7,001 nucleotides of DNA from NCBI GenBank assembly GCA_043101835.1, contig JBICHM010000112.1:1-7001 (forward strand), written 5' to 3'. A program made the translations under genes and the position numbers. A model generated the notes under the pieces. The model saw only the letters and a program-made list of their open reading frames with translations, was not told where the DNA came from and did no database searches. Shown here piece by piece: positions 5,319 through 7,001 of the stretch. Numbering within the stretch: position 1 is the stretch's first letter; every line of letters begins with the position of its first letter. The stretch is from JBICHM01 sp043101835 (GTDB taxonomy: Bacteria > Planctomycetota > Phycisphaerae > Phycisphaerales > UBA1924).

Positions 5319-6731
5319 TCAGAGCTCGTGCACGGCGCTGTTGATCGCCTCGACCGTCTTCTTCGCATCGCCGAAGACCATCAGCGTGTTGTCCGCGACG
5401 AACAGCTCGTTCTCCACGCCCGCGTACCCCGCCGCCATCGACCGCTTCAGCACGAAGACCGTCTGCGCCTTGTCGACATCGACGATCGGCATCCCGTAGA
5501 TCGGGCTGTCCGTCGCGTGGCGGGCCGCGGGGTTCACGACATCGTTGGCGCCGATCACCAGCGCCACATCGCAGCGTGAGAGCGCGGCGTTGGCGTCCTC
5601 GAGTTCGAGCAGTTGCTCGTAGGGCACATCCGCCTCCGCCAGCAGCACGTTCATGTGCCCCGGCATCCGCCCGGCGACCGGGTGCATCGCGTAGAGCACC
5701 TCGACGCCCTTCTCTTCGAGCGTGCGCGCCATGTCGCGCACCGCGTGCTGCGCCTGCGCGACGGCGAGGCCGTAGCCGGGCACGACCATCACCGCGCGCG
5801 CCCCGTCGAGCATGATCGCGACATCCTCGGGCCCCGCGCTCTTCACCACGCCCGTATCGCTCGTCTGCCCGGCCGTGCCGGCGGAGTCCGCCGTGCCGAC
5901 GCCGGCGAACATCACGTTCCGCACCGAGCGGTTCATCGCCTTGCACATGATGAAGGTCAGGATGAGCCCGCTCGCGCCGACCAGCGCGCCGGCGACGATC
6001 AGCGCCTTGTTCTGGATCGTGAACCCCGCCGCCGCCGCCGCGAGGCCCGAATACGAGTTCAGCAGCGACACCATCACCGGCATGTCGGCGCCGCCGATGG
6101 GCAGGGTGATGGCGAGCCCGAGCACCAGCGCCGCGCCGGCGATAAGCGCAAGCGCCGGCCACGGTCCGCCGCCGACGGTCAGCCATACGACGCCGGCGAC
6201 GCCCGCGGCGAGCAGCCCGGCTGTCGCCACCGCCTGCGCCGGAATCTTCACCGGCTTCCCGCTGATCGTGCCGTTGAGTTTGCCCGCCGCGACGAGCGAG
6301 CCGGTGAAGGTGACGCATCCGATCAGCGCGCTGACGCCCATCGCGACCAGGCCCTGGCCGCTGAATGCCTCGCCCCCGGCCGCGTGCTCGCGCAGCCACA
6401 CGCCCCCGGCCCCCAGCGCGCTCGCGGCGCCGCCGAAGACGTTGAACAGCGCCACCCACTGCGGCATCTGCGTCATCTGCACACGCACCGCGAGCACCGC
6501 GCCAATGGCCGAGCCCACCAGCACACCCGCGAAGGCCAGCACGAGCATCTGTGGGTCGCGCACTGCGAACGTGGCCACCACCGCCACGAGCATGCCGGCC
6601 GACGCCATCGCGTTGCCGGCGCGCGCCGTCTTCGGGCTGCGCAGGCGCTTGATGCCGAGGATGAAGAGGATCGCCGCGACCAGGTACGAAAGATCGCGGA
6701 TCACCTGCAGCGTGGCGCCGTCTTCGGGCAT
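5319..6731 (-). CDS. pntB: NAD(P) transhydrogenase subunit beta
   Basis: This 470-residue protein is the beta subunit of the proton-translocating transhydrogenase, which couples inward proton flow to hydride transfer from NADH to NADP+ in the inner membrane. Residues 1 to about 270 hold many hydrophobic helices (domain II). NSYSGLAAAAAGF (225-237) includes the conserved Asn of the channel, and IMCKAMNRS (271-279) ends the membrane part. A linker of about 30 residues leads to the NADP(H)-binding domain III: VPGYGLAVAQAQ (317-328), PVAGRMPGHM (351-360), IGANDVVNP (393-401), KRSMAAGYAGVENELF (429-444) and GDAKK (454-458). All these domain III motifs are intact. Length is close to the 462 residues of E. 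coli PntB. ATG 6731 was chosen because it gives the normal N-terminus and has GGGAG 9 nt upstream; an upstream in-frame extension would run back into pntA2. Asn97 stands where E. coli has the proton-channel His91. The stop is followed by the repeat-rich intergenic region. Confidence 0.96.
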   Translation of the reverse strand: MPEDGATLQVIRDLSYLVAAILFILGIKRLRSPKTARAGNAMASAGMLVAVVATFAVRDPQMLVLAFAGVLVGSAIGAVLAVRVQMTQMPQWVALFNVFGGAASALGAGGVWLREHAAGGEAFSGQGLVAMGVSALIGCVTFTGSLVAAGKLNGTISGKPVKIPAQAVATAGLLAAGVAGVVWLTVGGGPWPALALIAGAALVLGLAITLPIGGADMPVMVSLLNSYSGLAAAAAGFTIQNKALIVAGALVGASGLILTFIMCKAMNRSVRNVMFAGVGTADSAGTAGQTSDTGVVKSAGPEDVAIMLDGARAVMVVPGYGLAVAQAQHAVRDMARTLEEKGVEVLYAMHPVAGRMPGHMNVLLAEADVPYEQLLELEDANAALSRCDVALVIGANDVVNPAARHATDSPIYGMPIVDVDKAQTVFVLKRSMAAGYAGVENELFVADNTLMVFGDAKKTVEAINSAVHEL

Positions 6732-6740
6732 GGACCGCGT

Positions 6741-6745
6741 CTCCC
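6741..6745 (-). promoter_or_regulatory. Ribosome binding site of pntB
   Basis: GGGAG on the - strand lies 9 nt before the pntB ATG and just after the pntA2 stop (6749-6751). It supports the start at 6731 and suggests translational coupling of the two subunits. Confidence 0.65.
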
Positions 6746-6748
6746 GCC

Positions 6749-7001
6749 TCAGCGGCGCTTGAACATCCGCAGCATGCGGTCGGTGACGAGGAACCCGCCG
6801 ACGACGTTCACCGTCGCCAGCACGATCGCGACGAACCCCACCCACGGCGCCGCGCCCGAATCGCCCGACGCCAGCACGATCGCCAGCGCGCCGACGATCG
6901 TGATCCCGCTGATCGCGTTGCTCCCGCTCATCAGCGGCGTGTGCAGCGTCTGCGGCACCTTCTGGATCAGCTCGACGCCGATGAACAGCGCCAGCACGAA
7001 C
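6749..7001 (-). CDS. pntA2: NAD(P) transhydrogenase subunit alpha part 2 (5'-truncated by window edge)
   Basis: The visible 83 residues are the C-terminal membrane segment of the transhydrogenase alpha subunit. They contain the signature HTPLMSGSNAISG, followed by two hydrophobic helices and a short basic end (MLRMFKRR). This part forms the proton channel together with PntB. The frame is open to the window edge. In bacteria with a three-gene layout this segment is a separate protein of about 100 residues (alpha-2), and the residues just before the signature (FVLALFIGVELIQKVP) fit that layout. A fused alpha subunit as in E. coli, which ends with the same segment, cannot be excluded because the start is outside the window. 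pntB begins 17 nt downstream on the same strand, so the two are co-transcribed. Confidence 0.88.
   Translation of the reverse strand, partial: FVLALFIGVELIQKVPQTLHTPLMSGSNAISGITIVGALAIVLASGDSGAAPWVGFVAIVLATVNVVGGFLVTDRMLRMFKRR

Noticed and set aside
4978..6459. 493-codon open frame on the - strand covering the intergenic region and most of pntB
   Set aside because: Its arginine/glycine-rich composition is typical of an off-frame read of pntB, whose own frame has intact domain motifs.
5812..6762. 316-codon + strand frame opposite pntB
   Set aside because: It has Ser/Pro/Thr/Ala-rich antisense composition with no motifs, and the opposite strand encodes a complete PntB.
6732..6845. Longer PntB start 38 codons upstream
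   Set aside because: It would overlap pntA2 in a different frame and adds an Arg-rich stretch foreign to PntB. The GGGAG site supports the start at 6731.

Overview
The window looks like a high-GC Planctomycetota chromosome, most likely from the class Phycisphaerae. This is inferred from codons strongly G/C-biased at the third position, an unusual second P-loop in the GTPase Der, and a divergent CTP synthase. No rRNA or other lineage marker is present, so the placement is tentative. Every gene is of a housekeeping or metabolic type. I see no transposase, phage gene, CRISPR array or defence cassette, and I did not find an exciting new multi-gene system. The unusual material is in the intergenic DNA and in details of the proteins.

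Layout. Bases 1-1398 (+) hold the C-terminal part of an S9B-type prolyl peptidase (dipeptidyl peptidase IV family), cut at its N-terminus by the window edge. Bases 1399-1527 hold an inverted pair of 33-35 nt palindromic repeats (REP/BIME-like) and a possible -10 element for the next gene. Bases 1528-3048 (+) are der (engA), the double GTPase of 50S ribosome assembly. After a 56-nt gap with a good -35/-10 candidate that would give an almost leaderless mRNA, bases 3105-4976 (+) are pyrG (CTP synthase), with an N-terminal extension and an altered UTP-site motif. Bases 4977-5318 are a 342-nt non-coding stretch between convergent genes, unusually dense in inverted repeats. Bases 6731-5319 (-) are pntB and 7001-6749 (-) are the end of pntA2. 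These are adjacent subunits of the proton-pumping NAD(P) transhydrogenase, 17 nt apart, with the pntB ribosome binding site in the gap.

How the genes relate. pntA2-pntB form a clear operon whose product uses the proton gradient to make NADPH. der and pyrG are co-directional but unrelated in function (ribosome biogenesis and pyrimidine nucleotide synthesis), and each seems to have its own promoter. The peptidase is a separate unit upstream, and the repeat pair lies at its transcriptional end.
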